Shown here piece by piece: positions 16,687-26,495 of a DNA stretch of 64,000 nucleotides. Source of the stretch: Pengzhenrongella frigida (GTDB lineage Bacteria > Actinomycetota > Actinomycetes > Actinomycetales > Cellulomonadaceae); assembly GCF_004168625.1 (NCBI RefSeq), contig NZ_SDWW01000002.1, forward strand, positions 1 through 64,000. The letters are read 5' to 3'. Position 1 is the first letter of the stretch. Every line of letters starts with the position of its first letter. The notes beneath the pieces were generated by a model. That model saw only the letters and a list, made by a program, of their open reading frames with translations. It had not been told where the DNA came from and ran no database searches. The translations under genes were made by a program, and so were the position numbers.

Positions 16687-17757
16687 CTAACGGGCACGTC
16701 GGGCGCGAACCATCGCGTCTATCGCGCGACCCGGTGCCCACACACCGCCGGAGGTGTTCGACAGCAGCACGATCGTGAGGTCGGTGCCCGGGTAGTACCT
16801 CAGGAGGGCGCTCGTACCGGCATTGATTCCATCCTTCTGGACGAACATGAGGTCGTCGTTCGGGTCGGAGACGAACTCCAGTCCGAGCCCGAACCTGCTG
16901 ATGGCGGTCTCGGTGGTCGAGTGCAGGGCATGGGGTGTGAGGAACTGCTCGGTCAGGCGCGCCGAGAACAGTCTGCCGGATCGGGCGGCGCGCAGGAACC
17001 TCTCGAGGTCGCGGGCAGTGGTGTGCGCGCCGCCGTCGGGCGAGCCGACCGGTGGGTAGGAGTAGATGTTCCGGCGCCAGGACGCGATGTTCCCGTCGGC
17101 GTCCAGGACGGGATCGGCGCCTTCTGCGACATCGGGAGCGACGTCGTCCATCCGGAAGAAGTCGGACCGGTCCATCCCGGCGGGCGCGAAGACGCGGGAT
17201 CGCACGTAGTCGCGGTAGCTCATGCCGCTGGCGCGTTCGATGCACAGCCCGAGCAGCACGTAGCCGACGTTGTTGTAGCGGCAGCCGGCTCCGGGGGCAA
17301 AGTTGGCGGGCTTCGTCGCGAACTGGGGGAGGAAGTCAGCGGTGCTGATCACCGAGTAGTTCGGCGTGTCTCGCCACAGGTCTTCGTACTGCTCTCCGGC
17401 CTCCTCGTCGGCGTCGTCGCCGATCCCTGAGGTGTGGGTGAGCAGGTGGCGCACCGTGACGTCAGGAGCGATCGTGGTGTCGCTCAGGCCGAGGTAGGCC
17501 ACGACCGGGGTGTCGAACGCCAGGCGACCCGCGTCGATCATCTGCAGCACGGCGGTCGCGGTGAACAGCTTGGTGATCGAGGCCGTGTCGAACCGGGTGT
17601 CGATCCCGTTGGGCACCCCCCACGCGCGGCTCGCCAGACCGAATGCCCCCTCGTAGACCGTGGTGGCGCCGTCGGTGACCAGAACGACGCCGGGGAACCC
17701 GTCACGGACGTCGAGGTCGGCGAAGTAGGTGCGCAGGTCGTCGACGAGCGACGTCAT
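16687..17757 (-). CDS. Serine hydrolase, beta-lactamase/DD-peptidase family
   Basis: This 356-residue class C beta-lactamase-fold hydrolase has the nucleophile motif SITK (FDTASITKLFTATAVLQ), the second-site Tyr in YNNVGYVLLG and a conserved HLLTHTSGIGD loop. No signal peptide or lipobox is visible, so it is likely cytoplasmic and an esterase or peptidase rather than a periplasmic lactamase. The start ATG at 17757 overlaps the stop of the histidine phosphatase gene by four bases (ATGA), so the two are translationally coupled. The substrate is unknown. Confidence 0.88.
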   Translation of the reverse strand: MTSLVDDLRTYFADLDVRDGFPGVVLVTDGATTVYEGAFGLASRAWGVPNGIDTRFDTASITKLFTATAVLQMIDAGRLAFDTPVVAYLGLSDTTIAPDVTVRHLLTHTSGIGDDADEEAGEQYEDLWRDTPNYSVISTADFLPQFATKPANFAPGAGCRYNNVGYVLLGLCIERASGMSYRDYVRSRVFAPAGMDRSDFFRMDDVAPDVAEGADPVLDADGNIASWRRNIYSYPPVGSPDGGAHTTARDLERFLRAARSGRLFSARLTEQFLTPHALHSTTETAISRFGLGLEFVSDPNDDLMFVQKDGINAGTSALLRYYPGTDLTIVLLSNTSGGVWAPGRAIDAMVRARRAR

Positions 17758-18440
17758 GCGACCGTCGCGCGTGGATCCTCGACCGGGAGCAGCGCGCCCG
17801 CGGGCACCGCCACCCCGGACGGGTCCACGCCCAGGGACCGGATCCAGGTCGTCCCGTCCGGATCGACCTGCACCGTCGTCACGCTGGCGTTGGCCACGGG
17901 GTTGTGGAGCTCTCCGGCCACCATCGCGAGGTACGCCAGCAGCGTCACCCCGTGGCTGACGACGAGGACCGACCCGCCGTCCGGGTGGGCCCGCACGATC
18001 GCGTCGAACGACGCGGCGACCCGGGCGAGAAACACCGCAACCGGCTCGCCGCCGGGAAGTCCGGGAAACGTCCCCTCCACGATCCCGCGGAACAGGACGG
18101 CCGGGTCGACCTGGTCGAAGAGCTCGGCCTCCGGGCGGGCTTCGAAATCACCGAAGTTGAACTCCCGCAGGCCGGGGTCGCAGGTCAGGGCGGTTTCCCG
18201 GTGGTGCACCAGGATGGCCGACGCCGTCGCCGTCGTGCGCCCGGACGGGCTGGCGTACGCGCCGGCGAGGTCCAGCGTCCGCAGGTGCTCGGCTGTGGCC
18301 TGCACCCCGACCAGGCCGTCTGCCGTCAACGGCGAGTCGCACCAGCCCTGCAGCCGACCAGCCGCGTTGTACTCGGTGCGCCCGTGCCGCACCAGATGCA
18401 TCGTGAGGGGCGCGCGGGGGAGGGGCGATTTCTCGGGCAT
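17754..18440 (-). CDS. Histidine phosphatase family protein
   Basis: This 228-residue phosphatase of the phosphoglycerate-mutase-like superfamily has the phospho-His motif LVRHGRTEYN near residue 16 and the second catalytic His in LVVSHGVTLLAYL. A GDFEARPEAELF region carries the acid residue typical of broad-specificity phosphatases. The start ATG at 18440 is used; a later Met directly before HLVRHG is also possible. It is the first gene of a two-gene operon with the serine hydrolase. It is divergent from the sulfatase operon. Confidence 0.88.
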   Translation of the reverse strand: MPEKSPLPRAPLTMHLVRHGRTEYNAAGRLQGWCDSPLTADGLVGVQATAEHLRTLDLAGAYASPSGRTTATASAILVHHRETALTCDPGLREFNFGDFEARPEAELFDQVDPAVLFRGIVEGTFPGLPGGEPVAVFLARVAASFDAIVRAHPDGGSVLVVSHGVTLLAYLAMVAGELHNPVANASVTTVQVDPDGTTWIRSLGVDPSGVAVPAGALLPVEDPRATVA

Positions 18441-18690
18441 GAGGCCCGATTTTACGCACCCGAGGCGAGCTGGACGCGGTGCGGTCCGGGGTCTACCGGT
18501 GTCGTTCTGGCGACACTTTCGCCTGGGCGGGTCTGCCGCTTCCCAGTCATCCGTCCCGGGTGAGGCCGCCGGGTCGCTCCTGTCCGACCGTGGGAAGCAG
18601 CGTCGATTGCGCCGTTCGTCGGTGCGGGCCGGACGTCGGGGGCGGGTTGCTCTAGCGGATTTCTTGGATCTGACCGAAGGGAACGTTGTC

Positions 18691-21042
18691 ATGGCCATTG
18701 TGGAATACCCGCAAGGAACCCCATTTCCCGGTGTGATCGGCGGCACGACCGATGAGTCGAGCCCGGCGTGGCCAGCGCCCGTCCGCGCCCGGGCCGGAGC
18801 CCCCAACGTCGTGATGGTGGTGCTCGACGACACCGGATTCGGCCATCTCGGCTGCTACGGGAGCCCGATCGCCACCCCGAACTTCGACTCGCTCGCCGCC
18901 AGCGGACTCCGGTTCACGAACATGCACACGACGGCCCTGTGTTCGCCGAGCCGGGCGTGCATCGTCACCGGCCGCAATCATCACAGCAACGGCATGGCGG
19001 CCATCACCGAGCTCGCAACCGGCTTCCCGGGCTACAACGGCGTCATGCCGTTCGAGAACGGACTCCTCTCGGAGGCGCTGCTCGAGCACGGCTACAACAC
19101 GTTCATGGTCGGCAAATGGCACCTGGTCCCGAGCAATCAGGAGACCGCCGCCGGCCCGTACACGAGGTGGCCGCTGGGGCGCGGCTTTGAGCGCTTCTAC
19201 GGCTTCCTTGGCGGCGACACGAGTCAGTGGTACCCCGATCTGGTCTACGACAACCACCAGGTCGAGCCGCCGCGCAGGCCGGAGGAGGGCTACCACCTGA
19301 CCGAGGACCTGATCGACAAGTCGATGGAGTTCATCGCCGACGCCAAGCAGATCGACCCGGCGAAGCCGTTCTACCTGCACCTGTGCTTCGGTGCCACCCA
19401 CGCCCCGCACCACGTGCCGAAGGAGTTCGCGGACAAGTACGCCGGTGCCTTCGACGACGGCTGGGACGCGTACCGGGAGAAGGTGTTCTCCCGGCAGAAG
19501 CAGCTCGGCATCATGCCCGCGGACGCCGAGCTGTCGCGTCACGACCCGGACGTGCCCGACTGGGACGCCCTGCCGCAGGACGCTCGCAGGCTCTTCAGCC
19601 GGATGATGGAGGTCTTCGCGGGCTTCCTCGACCACACCGACCACCACCTGGGACGGTTGCTCGACTTCCTGCGCGCGACGGGCCAGCTCGACAACACGAT
19701 CGTGATGGTCATCTCCGACAACGGCGCGAGTGCCGAGGGCGGCCCCACCGGCACCACCAACGAGGCGCAGTTCTTCAACAACGCCCAGGAACCGCTTGAG
19801 GAGTCCCTCAAGGCCATCGACGAGCTCGGCGGCCCGGAGCACTTCAACCACTACCCGTGGGGCTGGACGTGGGCAGGAAACACGCCGTTCCGGCGGTGGA
19901 AGCGGGAGACCTACCGGGGTGGGTCGACCGACCCGTTCATCGTGTCCTGGCCCGCCGGGATCGCCTCGAAGGGCGTGGTCCGCGACCAGTACGCCCACAT
20001 CATCGACATGGTCCCGACGGTGCTCGAGCTGCTCGGAATCGAGTCGCCGACGGCGATTCGCGGAGTGGTCCAAGCGCCGCTGCACGGCGTCAGCTTCGCG
20101 AGCGCGCTCGGCGATTCCACGGCACCCAGCCGGCACCACACCCAGTACTTCGAGATGCTCGGTCACCGCGCGATCTACAAGGACGGCTGGCGGGCCGTCT
20201 GCCCGTGGCCGGGGCCCTCGTTCACCGAGGCGGGGGTGGGGTTCGGCCAGCCGATCTCGTCCGCGAAGCTCTCCGAGCTGGATGCGACCGGGTGGGAGCT
20301 CTACCACGTCGCGCAGGACCCGGCGGAGAACCACGATCTCGCGGCCGACCACCGGGAGCGGCTCATCGCGATGATCGCGGCCTGGTACGTGGAGGCGGGG
20401 AAGTACGGGGTGATGCCGATCGACGGCAGCGGACTCGCGCGGATGGTCTCGGAGAAGCCGCAGGTTGCCCTGCCCCGTGATCACTACACGTACCGACCGA
20501 ACACCCAGTCGATCCCGTACTTCGCGAGCCCGCACGTCCTGAACCGGCCGCACTCCATCACCGCCAGCGTCGACATCCCGGACGGCGGGGCCGAAGGTGT
20601 CCTGCTGTGCCAGGGCACGGCCGCCGGTGGCTACTCGTTCTACCTCAAGGACGGGCACCTGCACTACGTCCACAACTACGTCGGCCGCGAGCAGCACACC
20701 GTCACGTCCCCCGACGTCGTCCCGGCGGGGGCGCACGAGCTCCGGTTCGAGTTCGAGCCGACCGGGAAGCCCGACCTGCCGCACGGGCGAGGGACCCCTG
20801 GGCGACTGCAGCTCTACATCGACGGTGACCTCGTCGCCAATGCCGACGCGCCGGTGACGACGCCGTTCATCCTCAATCCCGGAGCCCTGAGCTGCGGTGC
20901 CAACCCGGGTTCGCCCGTCACCTCGGACTATGCGAGTCCGTTCAAGTTCACCGGGACCCTCCACGAGGTGAGCGTCGATGTCGGCGGCGAGCTCATCCAC
21001 GACCCCGAAGCCGAGCTGCGTATGCACATGGCCCGCCAATAG
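18691..21042 (+). CDS. Type I sulfatase (arylsulfatase), Cys-type
   Basis: This 783-residue sulfatase hydrolyses a sulfate ester using a formylglycine made from Cys84 in the motif LCSPSRACIVTGR. Metal ligands are visible in VVLDDTGFG (residues 44-52) and VISDNGAS. There is no signal peptide, so it is probably cytoplasmic, where the radical-SAM maturase encoded next could modify it. The C-terminal part (about 580-783) is beta-rich, as in the large actinobacterial arylsulfatases of about 780 residues. ATG 18691 follows GAAGGGA; the frame is open far upstream but antisense to the phosphatase gene. It heads an operon with the maturase, glutamate decarboxylase and YrhK-type gene. Substrate unknown. 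Confidence 0.92.
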   Translation: MAIVEYPQGTPFPGVIGGTTDESSPAWPAPVRARAGAPNVVMVVLDDTGFGHLGCYGSPIATPNFDSLAASGLRFTNMHTTALCSPSRACIVTGRNHHSNGMAAITELATGFPGYNGVMPFENGLLSEALLEHGYNTFMVGKWHLVPSNQETAAGPYTRWPLGRGFERFYGFLGGDTSQWYPDLVYDNHQVEPPRRPEEGYHLTEDLIDKSMEFIADAKQIDPAKPFYLHLCFGATHAPHHVPKEFADKYAGAFDDGWDAYREKVFSRQKQLGIMPADAELSRHDPDVPDWDALPQDARRLFSRMMEVFAGFLDHTDHHLGRLLDFLRATGQLDNTIVMVISDNGASAEGGPTGTTNEAQFFNNAQEPLEESLKAIDELGGPEHFNHYPWGWTWAGNTPFRRWKRETYRGGSTDPFIVSWPAGIASKGVVRDQYAHIIDMVPTVLELLGIESPTAIRGVVQAPLHGVSFASALGDSTAPSRHHTQYFEMLGHRAIYKDGWRAVCPWPGPSFTEAGVGFGQPISSAKLSELDATGWELYHVAQDPAENHDLAADHRERLIAMIAAWYVEAGKYGVMPIDGSGLARMVSEKPQVALPRDHYTYRPNTQSIPYFASPHVLNRPHSITASVDIPDGGAEGVLLCQGTAAGGYSFYLKDGHLHYVHNYVGREQHTVTSPDVVPAGAHELRFEFEPTGKPDLPHGRGTPGRLQLYIDGDLVANADAPVTTPFILNPGALSCGANPGSPVTSDYASPFKFTGTLHEVSVDVGGELIHDPEAELRMHMARQ

Positions 21043-21195
21043 CCGGCACCGGTGGTCGGCCCCGGGCGCCGCTGACGCTCGCCGAAGCCAGGGGCCGACC
21101 GCTGGGCCGCCCGGTCGAGCTCGGAGCGCCGCCACGCGTGCTGCCGATCGCTCGAGCCGTCTCCGCGCAGGACCCGACCGAACAGGAATGAGCGG

Positions 21196-22620
21196 ATGGA
21201 AGCACCCGGCGAGTCCCCGCATCCCGTCCTGACGATGGCAGGCGCTCCTGTTGCCTTCCATGTGATGGCGAAGCCGACAGGGGCGGTGTGCAACCTCGAC
21301 TGTGAATACTGCTTCTTCTTGTCCAAGGAGATGCTGTACCCGGGCAGCCGGTTCCGGATGGCCGAGGAGCTGCAGGAGGTCTACCTCAAGCAGCTGCTGG
21401 AGGCGCACGCCCGAGTGCCCGAGGTGGTCGTCGCCTGGCAGGGCGGTGAACCCACGATGATGGGGATCGACTTCTTCCGACGCTCGATCGAGCTCCAGCA
21501 GAAGCACGCCCGGCCCGGGCAGCGGATCCTGAACACGCTGCAGACCAACGGCACCCTGCTCGATGACGAGTGGGGGACGTTCCTGCGGCAGAACGACTTC
21601 CTCGTCGGCATCTCCATCGACGGGCCGCGCGAGATGCATGATGCCTACCGGGTCGACAAGGGCGGCAAACCCACCTTCGACCGTGTGATGCGCGGACTCG
21701 ACGTGCTCAAGCGGCACCAGGTCGACTGGAACGTCCTGACCACCGTCCACGCCGTCAACGGTGACCACGGCCGGCAGGTGTACAGGTTCCTGCGCGACGA
21801 CCTCGGCGCGACGTTCATCCAGTACATCCCGATCGTCGAGCGGGCAACGCCGGCCACCCTGGCGATCGCCGACGCCGGCTGGGGCAGCGGGGTGCATGGC
21901 CGACCCCTGTACGTCCAGGACGGCTCCCTGGTCACCCACCGTTCCGTCGGGCCGGAGCAGTACGGCCGGTTCATGGTCGACGTGTTCGAGGAGTGGGTGC
22001 GCCACGACATCGGGACCGTGTTTGTCCAGGCGTTCGACAGCGCGCTGGCCAACTGGCTGGGCGAGCCGGGCGGCATGTGCGTGCACGCCGAGACATGCGG
22101 ACAGCAGCTCGCGCTCGAGCACAATGGCGACCTGTACTCCTGCGACCACTACGTCGAGCCCGGCTACCTGCTCGGCAACATCGGCGACCGGACCATGCTC
22201 GAGCTCGTCGCGCTGCCGCAGCAGAGCAAGTTCGGTCAGGACAAGCGCGACACGCTCACCCGCTTCTGCCTCGACTGCGACGTCCGGTTTGCCTGCAACG
22301 GAGGCTGTCCCAAGGACCGGTTCGCCACCTCCCCGTATGGCGAGCCCGGGCAGCACTACCTGTGCCCCGGCTACAAGGGGTTCTTCCACCACGTGCAAGG
22401 TCCCATGGCGGCCATGAGTGCGCTCTTGCGCGCCGGCCGCGCGCCGTCGGACCTGATGGCCACCTATGCGCAGGGCGACGCGGACCGCGGCCGCGACGAC
22501 CCCTGCACCTGCGGCAGCGGCAAGAAGTGGACGCACTGCCACGGTGACGACCCGCTCATCCTCGGCGGAGGACGTGGGATCGGGGTGGGACGGACACCTT
22601 CGAGAGATGCCACTCCATGA
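21196..22620 (+). CDS. Radical-SAM sulfatase maturase (anSME type) with C-terminal SEC-C motif
   Basis: This 474-residue radical-SAM enzyme would oxidise the sulfatase active-site Cys to formylglycine. The cluster motif CNLDCEYC (Cys32, 36, 39) follows [16 protein letters not shown] cysteines for auxiliary clusters appear in CVHAETC, SCDHY and [16 protein letters not shown]. After about residue 435 a SEC-C zinc motif, [16 protein letters not shown], is appended, a domain better known from SecA. ATG 21196 is used; Met14 just before AGAPVAFHV is an alternative. The stop overlaps the decarboxylase start by 14 bases, so the genes are tightly coupled. A maturase next to a Cys-type sulfatase fits their roles. 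Confidence 0.92.
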   Translation: MEAPGESPHPVLTMAGAPVAFHVMAKPTGAVCNLDCEYCFFLSKEMLYPGSRFRMAEELQEVYLKQLLEAHARVPEVVVAWQGGEPTMMGIDFFRRSIELQQKHARPGQRILNTLQTNGTLLDDEWGTFLRQNDFLVGISIDGPREMHDAYRVDKGGKPTFDRVMRGLDVLKRHQVDWNVLTTVHAVNGDHGRQVYRFLRDDLGATFIQYIPIVERATPATLAIADAGWGSGVHGRPLYVQDGSLVTHRSVGPEQYGRFMVDVFEEWVRHDIGTVFVQAFDSALANWLGEPGGMCVHAETCGQQLALEHNGDLYSCDHYVEPGYLLGNIGDRTMLELVALPQQSKFGQDKRDTLTRFCLDCDVRFACNGGCPKDRFATSPYGEPGQHYLCPGYKGFFHHVQGPMAAMSALLRAGRAPSDLMATYAQGDADRGRDDPCTCGSGKKWTHCHGDDPLILGGGRGIGVGRTPSRDATP

Positions 22621-24007
22621 GCGTGACGAGATCCGTGAGTCGATGTCTGAGCCGGTGTTCGGCAGCGGTGCGCTGCGCGGCCAGATCCCCAAGTACACCT
22701 TCCCGCCCGGGGGAGCTCGGGCCGACGACGCGTTCCAGCTGGTGGCCGACGAGCTGATGCTCGACGGCAACAGCCGCCAGAACCTGGCCACGTTCTGCCA
22801 GACGTGGGTCGAGCCGGAGGTCCACCGGCTCATGGAGCTCTCGATCGACAAGAACATGATCGACAAGGACGAGTACCCGCAGACGGCGGAGATCGAACGC
22901 CGCTGCGTGCACATGATGGCCGACCTGTGGAACGCACCCCAGGGTGCCAACCCCGTCGGTGCGTCGGCGATCGGGTCGTCCGAGGCCTGCATGCTCGGCG
23001 GGATGGCGGCCAAGTGGCGCTGGCGTGCCCGACGGCGGGCGGCCGGCCTGCCCACCGACCGGCCCAACATGGTGTGCGGTCCGGTGCAGGTCGTCTGGCA
23101 CAAGTTCGCCCGCTACTGGGACATCGAGATGCGTGAGGTCCCGATGGCGCCCGGCTCCTACGCCATGACCGCCGAGCAGGTGCTCGAGCGGGTCGACGAG
23201 AACACGATCTTCGTCGTGCCGACGCTCGGCCTGACCTACACCGGGGTCTACGAACCTGTGAAGGAGATCGCCGAGGCGCTCGACCGGCTCCAGGCCGAGA
23301 CCGGGCTCGATATCGACATCCACGTCGACGCCGCCAGCGGTGGGTTTCTCGCCCCGTTCTGCGCACCGGACCTGGAGTGGGACTTCCGGCTCCCGCGGGT
23401 GAAGTCGATCAGCTCGTCGGGCCACAAGTTCGGTCTGGCGCCCCTCGGCGTCGGCTGGGTGGTGTGGCGCGACGCGGTCGAGCTGCCCGAGGACCTGATC
23501 TTCCACGTGAACTACCTCGGCGGTGACATGCCGGTGTTCCAGATCAACTTCTCCCGGTCCGCCGGGCCGGTCGTCGCGCAGTACTACGACTTCGTGCGTC
23601 TCGGCCGCGAGGGATACCGACAGATCCACGACTCCTGCTACGCCACGGGACAGCTGATCGCCGAGGCTGTCGGGGAGCTGGGTCCGTTCGAGATCCTGTG
23701 CGCCAGCGACCCGGCGACGGCGATCCCCACGGTGACCTGGCGGATCCGGGAGGGCGAGGACCCGGGCTACACGCTGTTCGACCTGGCGGACCGGGTCCGC
23801 ATGCGTGGCTGGCAGGTGCCTGCGTACACGCTCACGGGCACGGCATCGAACATCGCGGTCCAGCGCATCCTGGTCCGCCAAGGCGTGAGCCGGGACATGG
23901 CCCTGACGCTCGTCGACGACCTCCGCGACGCCATCCGGCACTTGCACACGCACCCTGTGACCGTGCCGATGACGAAGGAAGAGTCCAGCGGCTTCAATCA
24001 CCTATGA
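22607..24007 (+). CDS. gadB: Glutamate decarboxylase
   Basis: This 466-residue PLP enzyme of group II decarboxylases converts glutamate to GABA with uptake of a proton, typically for acid stress. The PLP-binding lysine is in [14 protein letters not shown]; upstream motifs include [18 protein letters not shown] and [13 protein letters not shown]. The length equals that of bacterial GadB. The start ATG 22607 lies inside the end of the maturase gene; an in-frame ATG at 22643 is an alternative. It overlaps the following YrhK-type gene by ATGA. No GABA/glutamate antiporter gene is visible nearby. Its place in a sulfatase operon is unusual. Confidence 0.94.
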   Translation: MPLHERDEIRESMSEPVFGSGALRGQIPKYTFPPGGARADDAFQLVADELMLDGNSRQNLATFCQTWVEPEVHRLMELSIDKNMIDKDEYPQTAEIERRCVHMMADLWNAPQGANPVGASAIGSSEACMLGGMAAKWRWRARRRAAGLPTDRPNMVCGPVQVVWHKFARYWDIEMREVPMAPGSYAMTAEQVLERVDENTIFVVPTLGLTYTGVYEPVKEIAEALDRLQAETGLDIDIHVDAASGGFLAPFCAPDLEWDFRLPRVKSISSSGHKFGLAPLGVGWVVWRDAVELPEDLIFHVNYLGGDMPVFQINFSRSAGPVVAQYYDFVRLGREGYRQIHDSCYATGQLIAEAVGELGPFEILCASDPATAIPTVTWRIREGEDPGYTLFDLADRVRMRGWQVPAYTLTGTASNIAVQRILVRQGVSRDMALTLVDDLRDAIRHLHTHPVTVPMTKEESSGFNHL

Positions 24008-24642
24008 CCGGCTCACCGATGCGGTGGTGGTCGCCCTGGCGGACCCTGTGGTGGATTGCCGCGCTGTTCGTGGTCGGCTCGGCCTGCTTCGCGCTCGGCG
24101 CGCTGCCGGTCTACGTGGACCGGGTGGGGTCGCAGGCGGCGGGCGTCACCTTCTTCGTCGGCTCGCTGTTCTTCACTTCCGCGGCGGCGCTCCAGGCTCT
24201 CGACTCCGGCCCGTCGAGCGACCGGGCGACCCGAGCTGCAGGGCTCGTCCAGCTCGCCGGGACGCTGTTCTTCAACGTCAGCACGTTCGCGGCGCTGCGG
24301 CAGGGTCTCACTGCCCCCCAGGCCGACCGCCTGGTCTGGACGCCCGACGTGTGGGGCTCGGTCGCGTTCCTCGTGGCCAGCGCGCTCGCGTTCGCCGACG
24401 TCCCCCGACCGTGGCTGACCTGGCGGCCGCGTGACCGGCCATGGACCATCGCCGCGGCCAACATGGTCGGTTCGATCGCGTTCGGCGTCTCGGCGGTGGC
24501 GTCCCGGGTGGTTCTGAGCACCGACACGCTGCGGGACGCCGAGCGGGCGAATCTCGGGACCTTCGTCGGTGCGCTGTGCTTCCTCGTAGGCGGCGTGCTC
24601 CTTCTCCCCGGCCCGCACGACGCCGGAGACGTGGACCGCTGA
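24004..24642 (+). CDS. YrhK-like membrane protein, two repeats
   Basis: This 212-residue integral membrane protein has about six helices. Each half contains a YrhK-type pair of helices: first [16 protein letters not shown] with [15 protein letters not shown], then [13 protein letters not shown] with [15 protein letters not shown]. The YrhK domain has no assigned function. The start overlaps the decarboxylase stop by four bases (ATGA), so it belongs to the same operon. Being the only membrane protein in that operon, it might serve transport or sensing linked to the sulfatase or GABA reaction, but this is inference. Confidence 0.82.
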   Translation: MTGSPMRWWSPWRTLWWIAALFVVGSACFALGALPVYVDRVGSQAAGVTFFVGSLFFTSAAALQALDSGPSSDRATRAAGLVQLAGTLFFNVSTFAALRQGLTAPQADRLVWTPDVWGSVAFLVASALAFADVPRPWLTWRPRDRPWTIAAANMVGSIAFGVSAVASRVVLSTDTLRDAERANLGTFVGALCFLVGGVLLLPGPHDAGDVDR

Positions 24643-24751
24643 CCCGGCTCCGCCACCGGCGAACTCAGACATCACCCGGCGAAGATGACTTCGGTTGCAG
24701 CGCCTCGGGTGTGACGACGACGACGTCGCGCTCGAGGAAGCGGGAGGCCCT

Positions 24752-25177
24752 CTACCCGGTGATGTAGGTCGTGAGCTGGTCACGCTCCGCCTGGAGCTCG
24801 GTGAGCCGGTGCTTGACCATGTCGCCGATGCTCACGATCCCGGTCAGACGGCCGTCCACGAGAACCGGCACGTGCCGGATGCGGAGGTCGGTCATGGCCG
24901 CCATCAGGTCCTCCACGCTGTCCTGGGGCCCGCAGGTGTGCACCTTGGCGGTCATGATCGCGGACACGGGCTCGTCGAGGACGTTCGTGTTCTCGTTGAG
25001 GCGCCGGACGACGTCGCGCTCGCTGACGATGCCGTCGACGTGCAGACCGTCCCGTGAGACGACGAGCGCGCCGATCCGGTGCTCGCTCAGGAGGGCGAGC
25101 AGCTCGCGCACCGTCTGCTCCGGGGAGATGGTGACGACTGACGCGCCCTTGCGTCGCAGCACCTCGGTGATTCGCAT
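24752..25177 (-). CDS. CBS-domain pair protein
   Basis: This 141-residue soluble protein is made almost wholly of two CBS domains: residues about 8-65 with ALVVSRDGLHVDGIVSERDVV, and about 72-130 with HVPVLVDGRLTGIVSIGDMV. CBS pairs bind adenosyl ligands such as AMP, ATP or SAM and act as energy or redox sensors; without a fused effector the target is unknown. The start at 25177 has a GGAGGT site and begins MRITEVL, the usual N-terminus; an 11-codon extension upstream lacks support. It is a single gene, convergent with the YrhK-type gene. Confidence 0.9.
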   Translation of the reverse strand: MRITEVLRRKGASVVTISPEQTVRELLALLSEHRIGALVVSRDGLHVDGIVSERDVVRRLNENTNVLDEPVSAIMTAKVHTCGPQDSVEDLMAAMTDLRIRHVPVLVDGRLTGIVSIGDMVKHRLTELQAERDQLTTYITG

Positions 25178-25351
25178 GGTCGAAGGACCTCCACCACTCA
25201 TGTGCCGCAACCAGGCGTCGTCACGGGCTCCGCAGACGACGGTACGCCACCGGTGTGAGGCGGATCACTTTCGAGGCTGAGGGTGGTCAAGGTGAACGCC
25301 GCCGCGGCGCAGGCCCCACCCGCGCTCGGGGGCCGGGCCGGGGCCGTGCGT

Positions 25352-25600
25352 TCAGTTCCGGTGACGCTGGCGCGCGGCGCGGCGCCGAAGGGAGCGCCGC
25401 TCGTCCTCGGTCAAGCCCCCCGACACGCCGGCGTCCTGCCCAGACTCGAGCGACCACGCCAGGCAGGTGTCGATCACCGGACAGCGATGACAGACGGCCT
25501 TCGCCTGGTCGACTTGATGCAGGGCCGGGCCTGTGGTTCCGATCGGGAAGAACAGTTCCGGATCCTCATTCAGGCATGCGGCACGGTGGCGCCAGTCCAT
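25352..25600 (-). CDS. WhiB-family iron-sulfur transcription factor, WhiB1-like
   Basis: This 82-residue WhiB protein binds a [4Fe-4S] cluster through Cys9, Cys37, Cys40 and Cys46 (motif CHRCPVIDTC). It has the G[VI]SGG-type turn (DAGVSGGLTEDERR) and a basic C-terminal tail RRRAARQRHRN for DNA contact. The N-terminus MDWRHRAACLNEDPELFFP is nearly that of WhiB1, an NO-responsive regulator that partners the main sigma factor. The start at 25600 has GGAG upstream; the open frame before it is ignored. It is monocistronic. This is among the best taxonomic markers here for an actinobacterium. Confidence 0.94.
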   Translation of the reverse strand: MDWRHRAACLNEDPELFFPIGTTGPALHQVDQAKAVCHRCPVIDTCLAWSLESGQDAGVSGGLTEDERRSLRRRAARQRHRN

Positions 25601-25738
25601 GACTTCTCCAGGGCATGATTCGAACGTGCCCGGGGTACGGAGCACAGCTCAGGGATGAATGTGGGACAAAAAGGCAACTGGAACAGATTCACAGTCGCTC
25701 ACCCGTCTCGCGAGGGACAAAGGTCCCGGCAGGGGGAC

Positions 25739-26317
25739 CTACGTGGCTCGGGAATCGTCGGGTCCGGTGAGGAGGGTCACCCCGAGCGCTGCCCACAGCA
25801 CGCCGACGCCCGCGTAGGCGATGACCCCAAAGGTCCGGAAACCTCCGAAGCTGTCGGAGGTCTCCAGCGGGATCAACAACATCGCAAGGGCGCAGCAGTA
25901 GGCGGCGGCCAGCAGTCCGAGGAGCGCGCGGATCGGCCCCTTCCGGGCTGTCAGCGCCGCGACCACGCTGGCCGGAGCTAAGACCAAGAGATCGAACGGC
26001 GGCCCCAGCGCCCGATAGGCGAAGTTCATCGCAGCAAAGAGGAACATCGCCACGCATATGGCGCTGAGGGCGCGCAGGGCGGCGCGACGTCCGCCGGCGA
26101 CCAGCACCCGGAGCGGCCAGAGCCCGGCTCCGACCAGCAGCGGGGGGACCGTCCCCATGAGGAACCCCCAGCGGTGCATGTCCCAGCCCAGGACCTCGCC
26201 CTCAAGGTTGTACGAAGTCGGGCCGTGGGCAAGGGTGAAGGGCACAAAAACGACGCTCGCGACGACGCCGCCGACGACGATTGCCGTGGCGGCCGTTGTC
26301 GATCGGGTGCGATCCAC
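25739..26317 (-). CDS. Predicted five-helix membrane protein of unknown function
   Basis: This 192-residue hydrophobic protein has about five helices (near residues 10-30, 55-72, 83-102, 107-140 and 160-182). No known domain is recognised. The loop GPTSYNLEGEVLGWDMHRWG between helices one and two is polar and may face outside. The start is a GTG at 26317, giving a short basic N-terminus before the first helix. It is a single gene between whiB and the ABC permease gene. Codon use is like its neighbours. Function is not inferred. Confidence 0.7.
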   Translation of the reverse strand: MDRTRSTTAATAIVVGGVVASVVFVPFTLAHGPTSYNLEGEVLGWDMHRWGFLMGTVPPLLVGAGLWPLRVLVAGGRRAALRALSAICVAMFLFAAMNFAYRALGPPFDLLVLAPASVVAALTARKGPIRALLGLLAAAYCCALAMLLIPLETSDSFGGFRTFGVIAYAGVGVLWAALGVTLLTGPDDSRAT

Positions 26318-26495
26318 TGCTGACGTCGACCCTTCTCGCGAAGCTCCTCGACACTATCTGCTCGTCAGCGTGGCAGCTTTGCGTGGCGGCGGTCTGCCCA
26401 AGGTCCTGAACTGGCTCGGGATCCTGATCGGCATCGCGGGGCTCGCCTCGGTCATTCCGGTTCTGCCGCCCGAGGCGCGCTTCAGCCCGCGAGCC

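Noticed and set aside
18499-18516. Hairpin GTGTCG/CGACAC upstream of the sulfatase
   Set aside because: The six-base arms are too short to be distinguished from chance in GC-rich DNA, and no function is suggested by position.
18652-23103. A 1,483-codon open frame on the minus strand
   Set aside because: It is antisense to the sulfatase, maturase and decarboxylase genes, which have catalytic motifs. Long antisense frames are expected from strong third-position GC bias. The same applies to the long minus frames at 1487-4192 and 7924-10719.
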